8,571 bases of DNA from Pseudomonadota bacterium (GCA_023391175.1 JAEWBL010000221.1:1-8571), one strand, 5' to 3'. Positions 1 to 7,411 are shown, counted from the first letter of the stretch. The notes: a model not told the origin generated them from the letters alone. Numbers and translations: made by a program.

Positions 1-3000
1 CATGGCCACGCCGCAAGGCGCCAAGGGCACCATCACCAATTCCGGCATCATTGACATTGCCGCCTCCATTACCGCCGCCACCAAATTCTCCGTCACGACC
101 ACTGGCGCGAAGGCATCGGGACTTGTGGATTCCACGGCCAACGCCCTGGCCTCCGGCGTCCTGACCAGCGGCGTAACCATCAGCCGGTTTGAGAATACGG
201 GCACCATCTCGGTCGCGGCTTCGGCGACGGCGAACGCCTCCTCCAATGTGACGGCGAATAAGATCGCCCAGCTTTTGACCTACAACTCCCCCGCCGGGCC
301 AACCACGACCCTCGAGGCGAGTATTGTGGGCGCGGGAGTGATCGCCTATGGCGTCAATATCGCCAATGGCAGCCTCGGTGGGCTCGCCAACAGCGGCACG
401 ATCGAAGTTACCGGCGTCGCCAGGACGACCTCCACCGCCAGCGCGACGGCGAAGGAAGAGGCGCTGGTGGGGCAGCAGGATTTCGCCACCGTCCAGCTCA
501 CCGGCATCAGCGTGTCGGTGGAGAGCCTCACCGGCCCGATCGTCAACAGCGGCACTGTGGCGCTGAAGGCCTCCGCCTCGGCCAGCAGCACACTCGTCGC
601 CTCGGCCGCGGGTGGTCCCACCAGTAAGCAATCCACGGCCCAGGCCTTCGGCTATCTAAACATGCGGCTTGTCGGCATCGATGTGGAAGCGTCAAGCTTC
701 CAGATGGGCACCGACGGCGCCACCGTGCGCAACAGCGGGCGCATCCTCGTCTCCTCCGGCGCGGTCGGCTCGTTCGCGGGATCGGCCCTGTCGGACGGCG
801 CGGCGGTGGCGGACGTCACCTATTCCTCGGGACAAAGCTTCCTCGTCGCCGGCCTGATGAACGCCACCAACCAGGCCATTGGCATCTTGGTCAGCGCGCC
901 GAACATCGCCGAGGTCACGAACTCCGGCATCATTGACCTCACCTCGACCTTCGCCTCCACCCAGACCGCGACCGCGACAGGCGGCACCAAGGCGAGCGCG
1001 ACGGCCACCTCCGCCTCGCCGACCTTCAACAGCTTCGGCCTCGACATCACGGCGGCGACGACCGCGCCGGCAAGCGGTACGGTCGCGACCACGGCGATCA
1101 CCAATTCCGGCGTCATCGACCTGTTCTCGACGGTGACGCTGACCAACTCCGCAAGCGCGACCGCATCCAATGGCGCGGCGGTGGCCTCGGCACTCAGCCA
1201 GTCCACCCAGCTCAGCACCCAGCCCGGCCTCGACGGTGCGATCGCGGCGAGCTACGGGATCTATGCAAGCCTCAACGGCCTCGACGGCAACTTCACCAAT
1301 TCCGGCGTCATCTCCGTGGAGCAGGCGCTCGCCATCTCCGGCACGGCCACCGCCACGGGCACAAGCGCGCAGGCGACCACCGTCTCGGACGGCCTGTCGC
1401 TCGCCATGGGCGTGCTCGCGCTGCCGGGCCAGGTGACCGGCTCCATCGTCAATTCCGGCGCCATCTCCGCCCGCGCGTCCGGCCTTTTCAACGCCACCGC
1501 GACGGCCTCGGGCGGCAGCGGCACGGCGACGGCGGACGCCACAGGCATCGTGCTCGCGAGCGGCCTCATCGCTTCCACAGGCGGCATCGGCGGCTTCTCC
1601 AACAGCGCCGACATCCTCTCCGGCGCCTCCGTCGCCACCCTCGTCTCGGCCACCGGCAACGCGAACGCCATCACCCACGGCGTTGGCTCGGCGCTCTCCA
1701 TGGGCGTCATGCTGAGCGGCAGTCAGGGCATTTCCGGCACCTTCACCAATTCCGCCACCATCGGCGTGACCGCGTTGTCCACGGTGACCGCCTCGGGCAG
1801 CGGCGCAGTGGTCGGCACCGACGCGGAGGCGATTGCATCGGCCTTCGGCGTCCTCACCGCATCCGGTGCCGGCATCGGCGGCGATCTCCTCAATACGGGC
1901 ACCATCGGCGGCATCGCCACGGCGAACGCCTCCGCCGGAGGCGGCACGGCGAATGCGTCTGCCTTCGCCTATGGTCTCGCGCTTGATGCAACGGGCGGCG
2001 TCGGCGGCAGCATCGTCAATTCCGGCATCGTCATCGCCGTCGCCGAGGCCGGCATCGCGGACGCAAGTGGCGCGGCGATGGCGAAAGCCGTGGGCCTCCA
2101 GATCGCCTCCGGCACGGTGGGCGGCGCGCTGACCAACTCAGGCGTCATCGCCGCGCAGGCGGGTGGCACCGACGCCACCGCCATCGGCATCGCCATCGGT
2201 ACACCCATCGACGGGAAAGCGCTGGGCGCGGCGCAGCTGACGACGCTCGACACGCTGGGCGTGGATACGACCCTCGCCACCGCCGGAGCGGTGACCCTCA
2301 CCGGCGGCCTCGTGAATACCGGCGGCATCACCGCCACGACCGGTGCATCGGGCAGCGCCACCGCAATCAAGGTGGCGGGCGGCAGCAGCATCGGCACGCT
2401 CACCAATCGCGGCGGCATCTACGCCTTCGAGGGGGACACTGCCGGCATCGCCGTCGACCTCACCGGCGAGGGCTCGGCCACGCGCGTCCTGCTGCAGGAC
2501 GGCACCGTCTTTGGCGACCTTGCGCTCTCCTCCACCTATGCCGACGCCATTACCTGGAGCGGCGGCATCCTCAACGGCGACGTGCTGGGCGGCGGGCTCG
2601 GCAGCCTCACGGTGCTGGCCGGGGCGGACACGAGCTTCGTCTATTCGGGCACGCTGGAGAGCCTCGCGAGCGTCAGCGTCGGCGGCGACGGCACGCCGGT
2701 GAGCCTCGCCTTCACCGGCACGGCGGTGGGCATCGGCACCTTTGCCGTGAAGGATCAGGGCACGCTGATCCTCACCGCCGACAGCGCCATCGAAACCAAG
2801 TCCTACACCCAGTCGGCCGGCGGCACGCTGGGCGTCTACCTCTCCCCGCAATGGAGCGCCGCGCCCATCGTCGCGGCGAGCGCCGATCTGGACGGCACCG
2901 TGGCCGTGCTGGGCGCCACCGGCATTCGATCGAAGACCACGAGCTACGATCTCGTCTCCTCCTCCGACATCTCCGGCAGCTTCGCTGACGTGACCACGCC

Positions 3001-4294
3001 CAACAGCCTGCTCTCCGCCGCCGTGACCTATGATGCGGACGGGGCGACCTTGGTGCTCACCCGCAACGCCACCACCTCCCTCGCCGGTCTTTCGCTGGCC
3101 GGGCGCTCGCTGGCGGCTGGCATCGATCTCAACTACCAGCGGCTCTCCCTCTCCTCCCCGCTGAGCCCGGTGCTGGACAGCTTCTACTCCGGCAGCGACG
3201 GGCAGGTGGCGAACCTCATCAACCAGATGTCCGGCGCCCCTCTGGCCGATGCGAAGACGGCCGGCATGGCGACCTTCGGCACCATCAACGGGCAGATCAG
3301 CCAGCAGCTCGCCGCCACGCGCGGCACGGGAGCGCTGCCCAGCGGCGGCAGCGCGTTGCTCTCCTATGGCGCGGGCGAGGTGAGCCTTTCCGGCAATGCC
3401 TATGCCGCGACAACGCCCACCTCCGCCGCCTCCGGCCCGTGGGCCGCCCTCTCCCCGACACCGGCCGCGCCGGAGAACGGCGTGTGGCTGCGCCCGTTCG
3501 GCAACTGGGGCAGCACCGACACCGGCAACGGCACCACCACCAGTTCCGGCGGCGGCGTCCTCGGTGGCATCGAGCGGGCGTTCGGCGACGATACGCGCGG
3601 CGGCGCCGTCTTCAGCTACCAGACCGCCAACCTCGGCTTCACCACTCCCGCCTCCGGCTCGGTGGATCAGTGGACCGCCTCGCTCTATGCGGAAAAGCAG
3701 TGGGGCGCCTTCTACGCCAACCTGTTCGGCACCTACGGGTACCAGACCTACGACATGAGCCGCTCCATCGCGTACGGCGGCACGCTCTTCACAGCACGCT
3801 CGAACTTTTCGGGCAATGCGGGCGCGGTGGTGGGCGAGGCAGGCTATGATTATGCCTACGCCCCCGGCGCCAAACTGGAGCCCTATCTGCGCCTCGCCTA
3901 TGCGGCGCTGGCCACCGACACCTTCGCCGAGCGCGGGGCCGGCGTGTTCAACCTGAACGTCGCGGCCGACACCACCCAGTCGCTGCAATCCACCCTCGGC
4001 CTGCGCATGATCCAGCCGCTGTCGCTCTCGACCCTGCCGGTGACGCTGCGCCTCGAGGCGGGCTGGCAGCACGAATATCTCGACACGGGCGCGAGCCTCG
4101 GTGCCGCCTTCCTTTCGGACAGCACCATCGCCTTCAACATTCTCTCCGGCGGGCCGAGCGATCTGGCGCTGGCGGCGGCGGGCCTCTCCTTTGCCTTCTC
4201 GGCCAACCTCGACGGCTATCTCGAATATCGCGGCAGCTTCGGCGACGGCTATTCCAACAGCACCGCCTCCGCGCAGCTGCGGCTGCGGTTCTGA
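1..4294 (+). CDS. Large type Va autotransporter adhesin-like protein, 5' partial
   Basis: This outer-membrane protein secretes its own N-terminal passenger through a C-terminal barrel; a surface adhesin or biofilm role is inferred. The frame is open to the left edge (codons in register from base 2), giving 1430 visible residues. There is no signal peptide, so the ATG at base 2 is very probably internal. Residues 1-815 are Ala/Thr/Ser/Gly-rich modules with an N-[ST]-[GA]-x-[IV] core, as expected of a beta-helix. Residues about 820-1030 look like a conserved autochaperone-like passenger end (Y982-D-L-V, then L-x-A-A-V-T-Y1010). Residues about 1050-1110 form the linker before the barrel. The barrel runs from about 1157 (N-G-V-W-L-R-P-F-G) to the terminal L-R-L-R-F, with a C-terminal Phe as in BamA substrates. 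The visible protein has no Cys, and its first Trp is residue 852. The sulfotransferase gene follows after 11 bases with no terminator between. The passenger ligand is unknown. Confidence 0.93.
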   Translation, partial: MATPQGAKGTITNSGIIDIAASITAATKFSVTTTGAKASGLVDSTANALASGVLTSGVTISRFENTGTISVAASATANASSNVTANKIAQLLTYNSPAGPTTTLEASIVGAGVIAYGVNIANGSLGGLANSGTIEVTGVARTTSTASATAKEEALVGQQDFATVQLTGISVSVESLTGPIVNSGTVALKASASASSTLVASAAGGPTSKQSTAQAFGYLNMRLVGIDVEASSFQMGTDGATVRNSGRILVSSGAVGSFAGSALSDGAAVADVTYSSGQSFLVAGLMNATNQAIGILVSAPNIAEVTNSGIIDLTSTFASTQTATATGGTKASATATSASPTFNSFGLDITAATTAPASGTVATTAITNSGVIDLFSTVTLTNSASATASNGAAVASALSQSTQLSTQPGLDGAIAASYGIYASLNGLDGNFTNSGVISVEQALAISGTATATGTSAQATTVSDGLSLAMGVLALPGQVTGSIVNSGAISARASGLFNATATASGGSGTATADATGIVLASGLIASTGGIGGFSNSADILSGASVATLVSATGNANAITHGVGSALSMGVMLSGSQGISGTFTNSATIGVTALSTVTASGSGAVVGTDAEAIASAFGVLTASGAGIGGDLLNTGTIGGIATANASAGGGTANASAFAYGLALDATGGVGGSIVNSGIVIAVAEAGIADASGAAMAKAVGLQIASGTVGGALTNSGVIAAQAGGTDATAIGIAIGTPIDGKALGAAQLTTLDTLGVDTTLATAGAVTLTGGLVNTGGITATTGASGSATAIKVAGGSSIGTLTNRGGIYAFEGDTAGIAVDLTGEGSATRVLLQDGTVFGDLALSSTYADAITWSGGILNGDVLGGGLGSLTVLAGADTSFVYSGTLESLASVSVGGDGTPVSLAFTGTAVGIGTFAVKDQGTLILTADSAIETKSYTQSAGGTLGVYLSPQWSAAPIVAASADLDGTVAVLGATGIRSKTTSYDLVSSSDISGSFADVTTPNSLLSAAVTYDADGATLVLTRNATTSLAGLSLAGRSLAAGIDLNYQRLSLSSPLSPVLDSFYSGSDGQVANLINQMSGAPLADAKTAGMATFGTINGQISQQLAATRGTGALPSGGSALLSYGAGEVSLSGNAYAATTPTSAASGPWAALSPTPAAPENGVWLRPFGNWGSTDTGNGTTTSSGGGVLGGIERAFGDDTRGGAVFSYQTANLGFTTPASGSVDQWTASLYAEKQWGAFYANLFGTYGYQTYDMSRSIAYGGTLFTARSNFSGNAGAVVGEAGYDYAYAPGAKLEPYLRLAYAALATDTFAERGAGVFNLNVAADTTQSLQSTLGLRMIQPLSLSTLPVTLRLEAGWQHEYLDTGASLGAAFLSDSTIAFNILSGGPSDLALAAAGLSFAFSANLDGYLEYRGSFGDGYSNSTASAQLRLRF
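38..2440 (+). repeat. Sixteen degenerate N-[ST]-[GA]-x-[IV] passenger modules
   Basis: The core motif asparagines fall at residues 13, 65, 130, 182, 244, 307, 368, 433, 484, 534, 583, 631, 673, 712, 772 and 802 of the visible autotransporter. Many modules share an order: a hydrophobic G-[IVL] strand, a G-x-x-G turn, the N-S-G-x-I-x-V core, then an alternating Ala/Thr/Ser stretch. At DNA level several cores keep the same string, CAATTCCGGC (near 1102, 1297 and 2017), which suggests duplication followed by divergence. Modules of 40-65 residues would make about two to three coils of a right-handed beta-helix each; that structural reading is inferred. The array probably continues left of the window. 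Confidence 0.85.
3470..4291 (+). other. Autotransporter beta-barrel translocator domain (coding segment)
   Basis: This segment encodes about residues 1157-1430, roughly 274 residues, the usual size of a 12-stranded autotransporter barrel (Pfam Autotransporter family). It starts with the typical W-L-R-P-F-G strand and continues with alternating aromatic/small strands such as W-G-A-F-Y-A-N-L-F-G-T-Y-G-Y. It contains the E-P-Y-L-R-L-A-Y strand and the L-R-L-E-A-G-W-Q-H-E-Y strand. It ends in Q-L-R-L-R-F, where the last Phe serves outer-membrane insertion. No frameshift or missing strand is evident, so the translocator looks intact. Confidence 0.9.
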
Positions 4295-4305
4295 AGGCGC
4301 GGGGG

Positions 4306-6399
4306 ATGGGCGCGGATCGCGCCGGGCCGCTGCCGACGCTGGAACGGGCATGGGAGCTCTACCACGCCGGCGACCGGGCCGGTGCCGAAGCGATGGCGCG
4401 GGCCATCGTCCAGCGCGCGGTGCTCGGCCAGCAGGCGACGACCGCCGAGGCGGCGCACCTTGTCGGAGTCATCCTCGCGCAGACAGGTCGCACGGAGGAA
4501 GCCGTCGCCTTCATGGCACGGGCGGCCGAGAGCGATCCCGGCCGCGCCTCCTACCACAGCAATCTGTGCGAGATGCGCCGCCAGACCGGCGACCGGGCGG
4601 GCGCCATCGCCGCCGGGCGCACGGCGGTGGCGGCGGACCCGGCCTATGCGGCCGGCCACAACAATCTTGGCATCGCCCTGTTCGAGACCGGCGCGCTGGA
4701 GGAGGCCATCGCCTGCTACGGCCGGGCCATCGCGCTGCGTTCCACTTTCGCCGAGGCGCACAACAATCTCGGCAATGCCCTGCGCGCCCAGGGCCGTCCG
4801 GGCGAGGCCATCGCCGCCTTCCGCGCCGCGCTGGACCAGCGCGGGCATTATCCCGAGGCCTGGAACAACCTCGGCAACGTGCTGCGCGAGCAGGGCGACT
4901 TCCGCGAGGCGGATGCCGCCTTCCACACGGCCATCGGCCAACGGCGGGACTATGTGGAGCCCTACAATTCCCTCGCCCTCTCTCTGTTCGCGCAGGAGCG
5001 GAGCGAAGAGGCCTTCGCGGTGCTGGCCCTTGCCATTTCCGCGGCGCCGGAGCGGCCGGAGCCGGCCTTCTATCTGGCGCAGGGGCTGCTCAACGAGCGC
5101 AAGGCGGAAGGCGCGCGCTCGGCGTGCCAGCGTGCGCTCCGGGCCAATCCGCACCATGTGCCGACCCTCGTCCTCCTCGCCCGCATCCTGCGCGATCTCG
5201 AGCGCGGCGAGGAGGCCATGGACGCCGCCCGCCGGGCGCTGGCCCTCGCCCCGGACGATCTCGACGCCCTGAACGTGCTCGGCCTGCTGCTGATGGAGAC
5301 CGGCGACCTGCGCGGCGCCTGCGCCCTGTTCGAGCAGGCGCTGGCCAAGGACCCCGCCTCCGTCAACAGCCGCATCAACCTCGTAGCGGCCCGCAAGGTG
5401 CGGCCGGAGGACGACATGGTGGCGGCGCTGGAATCGGCGCTGTCGTGCGAGACCGGCGAGGTGGAGCGCATCCCGCTCCATTACGCCCTCGGCAAGGCCT
5501 ATGACGACCTCGGCCGCCACACCGAGGCCATGGACCAGTTCATCGCCGGCGCGAAGCTCAAGCGCGCGCAGGTGACCTATGACGAGCCCGCCGCCCTCGC
5601 CACCTTCGAGCGCATCCGGGCCATCTTCACACGGTCGTTCATCGCCGAGCGGGCGGGAATGGGAAATGCCGAGGCCCGGCCCATCTTCATCGTCGGCATG
5701 CCGCGCTCGGGCAGCACGCTGGTCGAGCAGATTCTCGCCAGCCATCCCGCCATCGAGGGTGGCGGCGAGATGGACCTGTTCCACCGCGCGGTGAACCGCA
5801 TCGACCAGGCCTTCGGCGGCATGGTCCATTATCCCGAGCTGATGCATCTCATCGAGCGGCCGGAGATGGCGGAGATCACCTCTGCCTACCTCGACGCCCT
5901 CCCCGCCCGCGCGCCCGGCAAGCGGCTGGTGGCGGACAAGATGCTCAACAACTACTTCTACCTCGGCCTCATCCACATCCTGTTCCCGCGCGCCGTCATC
6001 ATCCATTGCCGGCGCGATCCGGTGGACACGACCATCTCCTGCTTCTCCAAGCTGTTCCGCGACGACCTGCCCTACAGCTACGATTTCGCCGAGCTCGGCC
6101 GCCACCACGCCGCCTATGCCGGGCTGATGGCCCACTGGGACGAGGTGCTGCCGGAAGGCACCATCCTGCCCATGGATTACGAGGCGGTGGTGGCCGATAT
6201 CGAGGGCGCGGCCCGGCGCCTCATCGCCGCCTGCGGGGAGGCGTGGGACCCGGCCTGTCTGAAATTCCACGAAACAGAGCGGCCGGTGCGTACGGCCAGC
6301 ATCACCCAGGTGCGCGAACCGCTCTATGCCACCTCGGTCGGCCGCTGGCGCCGCTACGGCCCCGCCATCCAGCCGCTGCTGGATGCGTTGGGACGGTGA
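4306..6399 (+). CDS. TPR-repeat sulfotransferase (Sulfotransfer_3-like), TPST-like active site
   Basis: Predicted cytoplasmic, PAPS-dependent sulfotransferase of 697 residues with no signal peptide or membrane segment. Residues about 10-425 are TPRs; N-L positions at 86, 120, 154 and 188 give an exact 34-residue period. The catalytic domain starts at R-P-I-F-I-V-G-M-P-R-S-G-S-T (458-471), the 5'-phosphosulfate loop. It continues with G-G-G-E488, D-K545, the 3'-phosphate motif R-R-D-P-V-D-T-T-I-S (569-578), and a C-terminal S665-I-T-Q-V-x-x-P stretch ending in G-R-W. Compared from memory with human TPST2 (R78, E99, K158, C-terminal Ser), R467/E488/K545/S665 sit in equivalent places. ATG 4306 is preferred because it opens the first TPR-like helix; AAGG at 4295-4298 is a weak ribosome site, so coupling to the upstream autotransporter is plausible. 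The acceptor is unknown: the neighbouring passenger, another protein, or a glycan. Confidence 0.92.
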   Translation: MGADRAGPLPTLERAWELYHAGDRAGAEAMARAIVQRAVLGQQATTAEAAHLVGVILAQTGRTEEAVAFMARAAESDPGRASYHSNLCEMRRQTGDRAGAIAAGRTAVAADPAYAAGHNNLGIALFETGALEEAIACYGRAIALRSTFAEAHNNLGNALRAQGRPGEAIAAFRAALDQRGHYPEAWNNLGNVLREQGDFREADAAFHTAIGQRRDYVEPYNSLALSLFAQERSEEAFAVLALAISAAPERPEPAFYLAQGLLNERKAEGARSACQRALRANPHHVPTLVLLARILRDLERGEEAMDAARRALALAPDDLDALNVLGLLLMETGDLRGACALFEQALAKDPASVNSRINLVAARKVRPEDDMVAALESALSCETGEVERIPLHYALGKAYDDLGRHTEAMDQFIAGAKLKRAQVTYDEPAALATFERIRAIFTRSFIAERAGMGNAEARPIFIVGMPRSGSTLVEQILASHPAIEGGGEMDLFHRAVNRIDQAFGGMVHYPELMHLIERPEMAEITSAYLDALPARAPGKRLVADKMLNNYFYLGLIHILFPRAVIIHCRRDPVDTTISCFSKLFRDDLPYSYDFAELGRHHAAYAGLMAHWDEVLPEGTILPMDYEAVVADIEGAARRLIAACGEAWDPACLKFHETERPVRTASITQVREPLYATSVGRWRRYGPAIQPLLDALGR

Positions 6400-6403
6400 G
6401 AAC

Positions 6404-7234
6404 TCAAGGCTTGTGCCGGCGTAGCAGCCGCATCTGCACCCGCGCCAGGAGACCGGAGGCGAGGCCCTGCACTCGCGCGATGGCGGCAAGCTGCGCGGTC
6501 GGAGCGGAAATGAAGCCCCCGCGCTCGGCGGTGCGGATGAGATGCGCCGCCACCACCTGCGGCGGCAGCGGGCGTCCGGCACCGGCAAACGGCGCGATCG
6601 CGGCGGGGCGCAGCGGCCGCTCTTGGGCGAGCTGGGGCGTATCGGTGTCCGGCGGAACGGCGACCGTCACTCCGACGCCCGCGCCGGCCAGCTCGATGCG
6701 CAGGGTCTCGGCAAAGCCGCGCACCGCGAACTTGGACGCGCAATAGCCCGCATAGCCCGCGACCCCGAACAGCCCGGCCGCCGAGGCAACCATGGCGATG
6801 TGTCCCCGCCCCGCCGCCACCATGAACGGAGATGCTGCACGCACGAGAGCCGCGGTGCCGAGAAAATTGGTTTCCATCTGGGCCGCCGTGGCGGCGAGGT
6901 CCTGCTCCAGGAAGAAGCCCGGTTCGACGACGCCGGCACTCGTCACAACCCAGAGCGGCGGCCCGTGCTCCGCAACGAGGGCGTCCACCAGCGCAGTGCA
7001 TGCCGAAGGATTCCGCACGTCGAGCGTGTGGGCGACCACCGCGATTCGCTGCGCCTCCAGTTCCGCCCGCGCCTGGGCGAGTCGCGCGGGGTCGCGGGCC
7101 AGAATCGCAACCTGGCAGCCCGCTTTCCCAAGGCGTTCCGCAACGCAAAAACCGATGCCGCTCGACCCACCGCTGATGATGGCGAGGGGACGGCGGGGGC
7201 GACCTGACGCTGCTGCGACCAAGTGCTGCGACAT
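6404..7234 (-). CDS. Short-chain dehydrogenase/reductase, 3-ketodihydrosphingosine reductase-like
   Basis: A 276-residue classical SDR with a Rossmann fold. Visible motifs are the cofactor loop G-G-S-S-G-I-G (22-28), A-R-D (46-48; Arg47 suggests NADPH preference), L-D-V (71-73), S-A-G (99-101) in place of N-A-G, N123, catalytic S151, and Y164-x-x-x-K168. After the active site comes T-V-A-V-P-P-D-T-D-T-P (190-200). The P-P-D-T-D-T-P signature and the following residues closely resemble eukaryotic 3-ketodihydrosphingosine reductase (KDSR/Tsc10), as I recall them. The C-terminus is basic and amphipathic (L-L-A-R-V-Q-M-R-L-L-R-R), so peripheral membrane contact is possible. The start at 7234 has an AAGG about 10 bases upstream (7243-7246, read on the minus strand). 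The gene converges with the sulfotransferase and diverges from the export lipoprotein. SDR membership is firm; the substrate, whether sphingoid ketone or another ketone/alcohol, is not established. Confidence 0.9.
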   Translation of the reverse strand: MSQHLVAAASGRPRRPLAIISGGSSGIGFCVAERLGKAGCQVAILARDPARLAQARAELEAQRIAVVAHTLDVRNPSACTALVDALVAEHGPPLWVVTSAGVVEPGFFLEQDLAATAAQMETNFLGTAALVRAASPFMVAAGRGHIAMVASAAGLFGVAGYAGYCASKFAVRGFAETLRIELAGAGVGVTVAVPPDTDTPQLAQERPLRPAAIAPFAGAGRPLPPQVVAAHLIRTAERGGFISAPTAQLAAIARVQGLASGLLARVQMRLLRRHKP

Positions 7235-7240
7235 GACAGA

Positions 7241-7271
7241 GTTACCTTATTACCGGCACGCAGTTGGTAAC
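7241..7271 (-). promoter_or_regulatory. SDR ribosome binding site inside a possible hairpin
   Basis: On the minus strand the SDR leader reads AAGGTAACTCTGTC then ATG. The GGTAAC of this site (7246-7241) can pair with GTTACC at 7271-7266, leaving a 19-base loop. A second GGTAA copy (7254-7250) could pair with the same TTACC instead, so two exclusive stems are possible. Stem pairing would partly hide the ribosome site. The stems are only 5-6 bp, so regulation is speculative. Confidence 0.3.
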
Positions 7272-7344
7272 CGAGGCGTCAACGGCGCCGTGATACCATG
7301 CAACTGCACGTGCCGACTGCGCAATTTCGTAGGACAACGTTGAC

Positions 7345-7364
7345 GTGTTGCAGTACCGCAACGC
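7345..7364. promoter_or_regulatory. 20-bp imperfect dyad, candidate dimeric-regulator operator
   Basis: GTGTTGCAGTACCGCAACGC is symmetric about 7354/7355, with 8 of 10 base pairs matching. The two mismatched pairs would read as G-T type substitutions. A 20-bp length with a short central palindrome (GTAC) matches the geometry of LuxR-family boxes, but other dimeric regulators also bind such sites. It lies 110 bases from the SDR start and 90 from the export-gene start, so it could control either gene or both. No regulator gene is visible in the window. Confidence 0.35.
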
Positions 7365-7411
7365 TCCCTTAAACGTTGTGTGGCTAGGTCGCTGTGCATG
7401 GCGAGGGGATG

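Noticed and set aside
2..4. ATG at base 2 as the true start of the autotransporter
   Set aside because: The protein would lack a signal peptide and begin inside a repeat module; the frame is open to the edge, so the gene is truncated by the window.
692..1678. 328-residue minus-strand frame within the passenger region
   Set aside because: Dominated by Gly/Arg/Ala with no fold signal; a shadow of the repeat array.
2138..4351. 737-residue open frame on the minus strand opposite the autotransporter
   Set aside because: It lacks any recognisable domain, is Arg/Gly/Ala/His-rich as expected of antisense reading of GC-rich codons, and overlaps an obvious gene completely.
4249..6588. 779-residue open frame on the minus strand opposite the sulfotransferase
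   Set aside because: Low-complexity composition typical of a codon-bias shadow, no motif, and it would overlap the SDR end and the autotransporter end.
7340..7373. TTGACG plus CTTAAA as a sigma-70 promoter for the export gene
   Set aside because: Spacing is 22 bases, too long for a normal sigma-70 promoter.
7381..7397. Sigma-54-like promoter (TGGC followed by TGC)
   Set aside because: The GG and GC dinucleotides are 12 bases apart rather than the required 10, and the flanking consensus is poor.
7398..7400. In-frame upstream ATG as the start of the export lipoprotein
   Set aside because: It would put an arginine-rich extension before the hydrophobic signal segment and lies upstream of the only -10-like element; ATG 7455 gives a normal lipoprotein signal.
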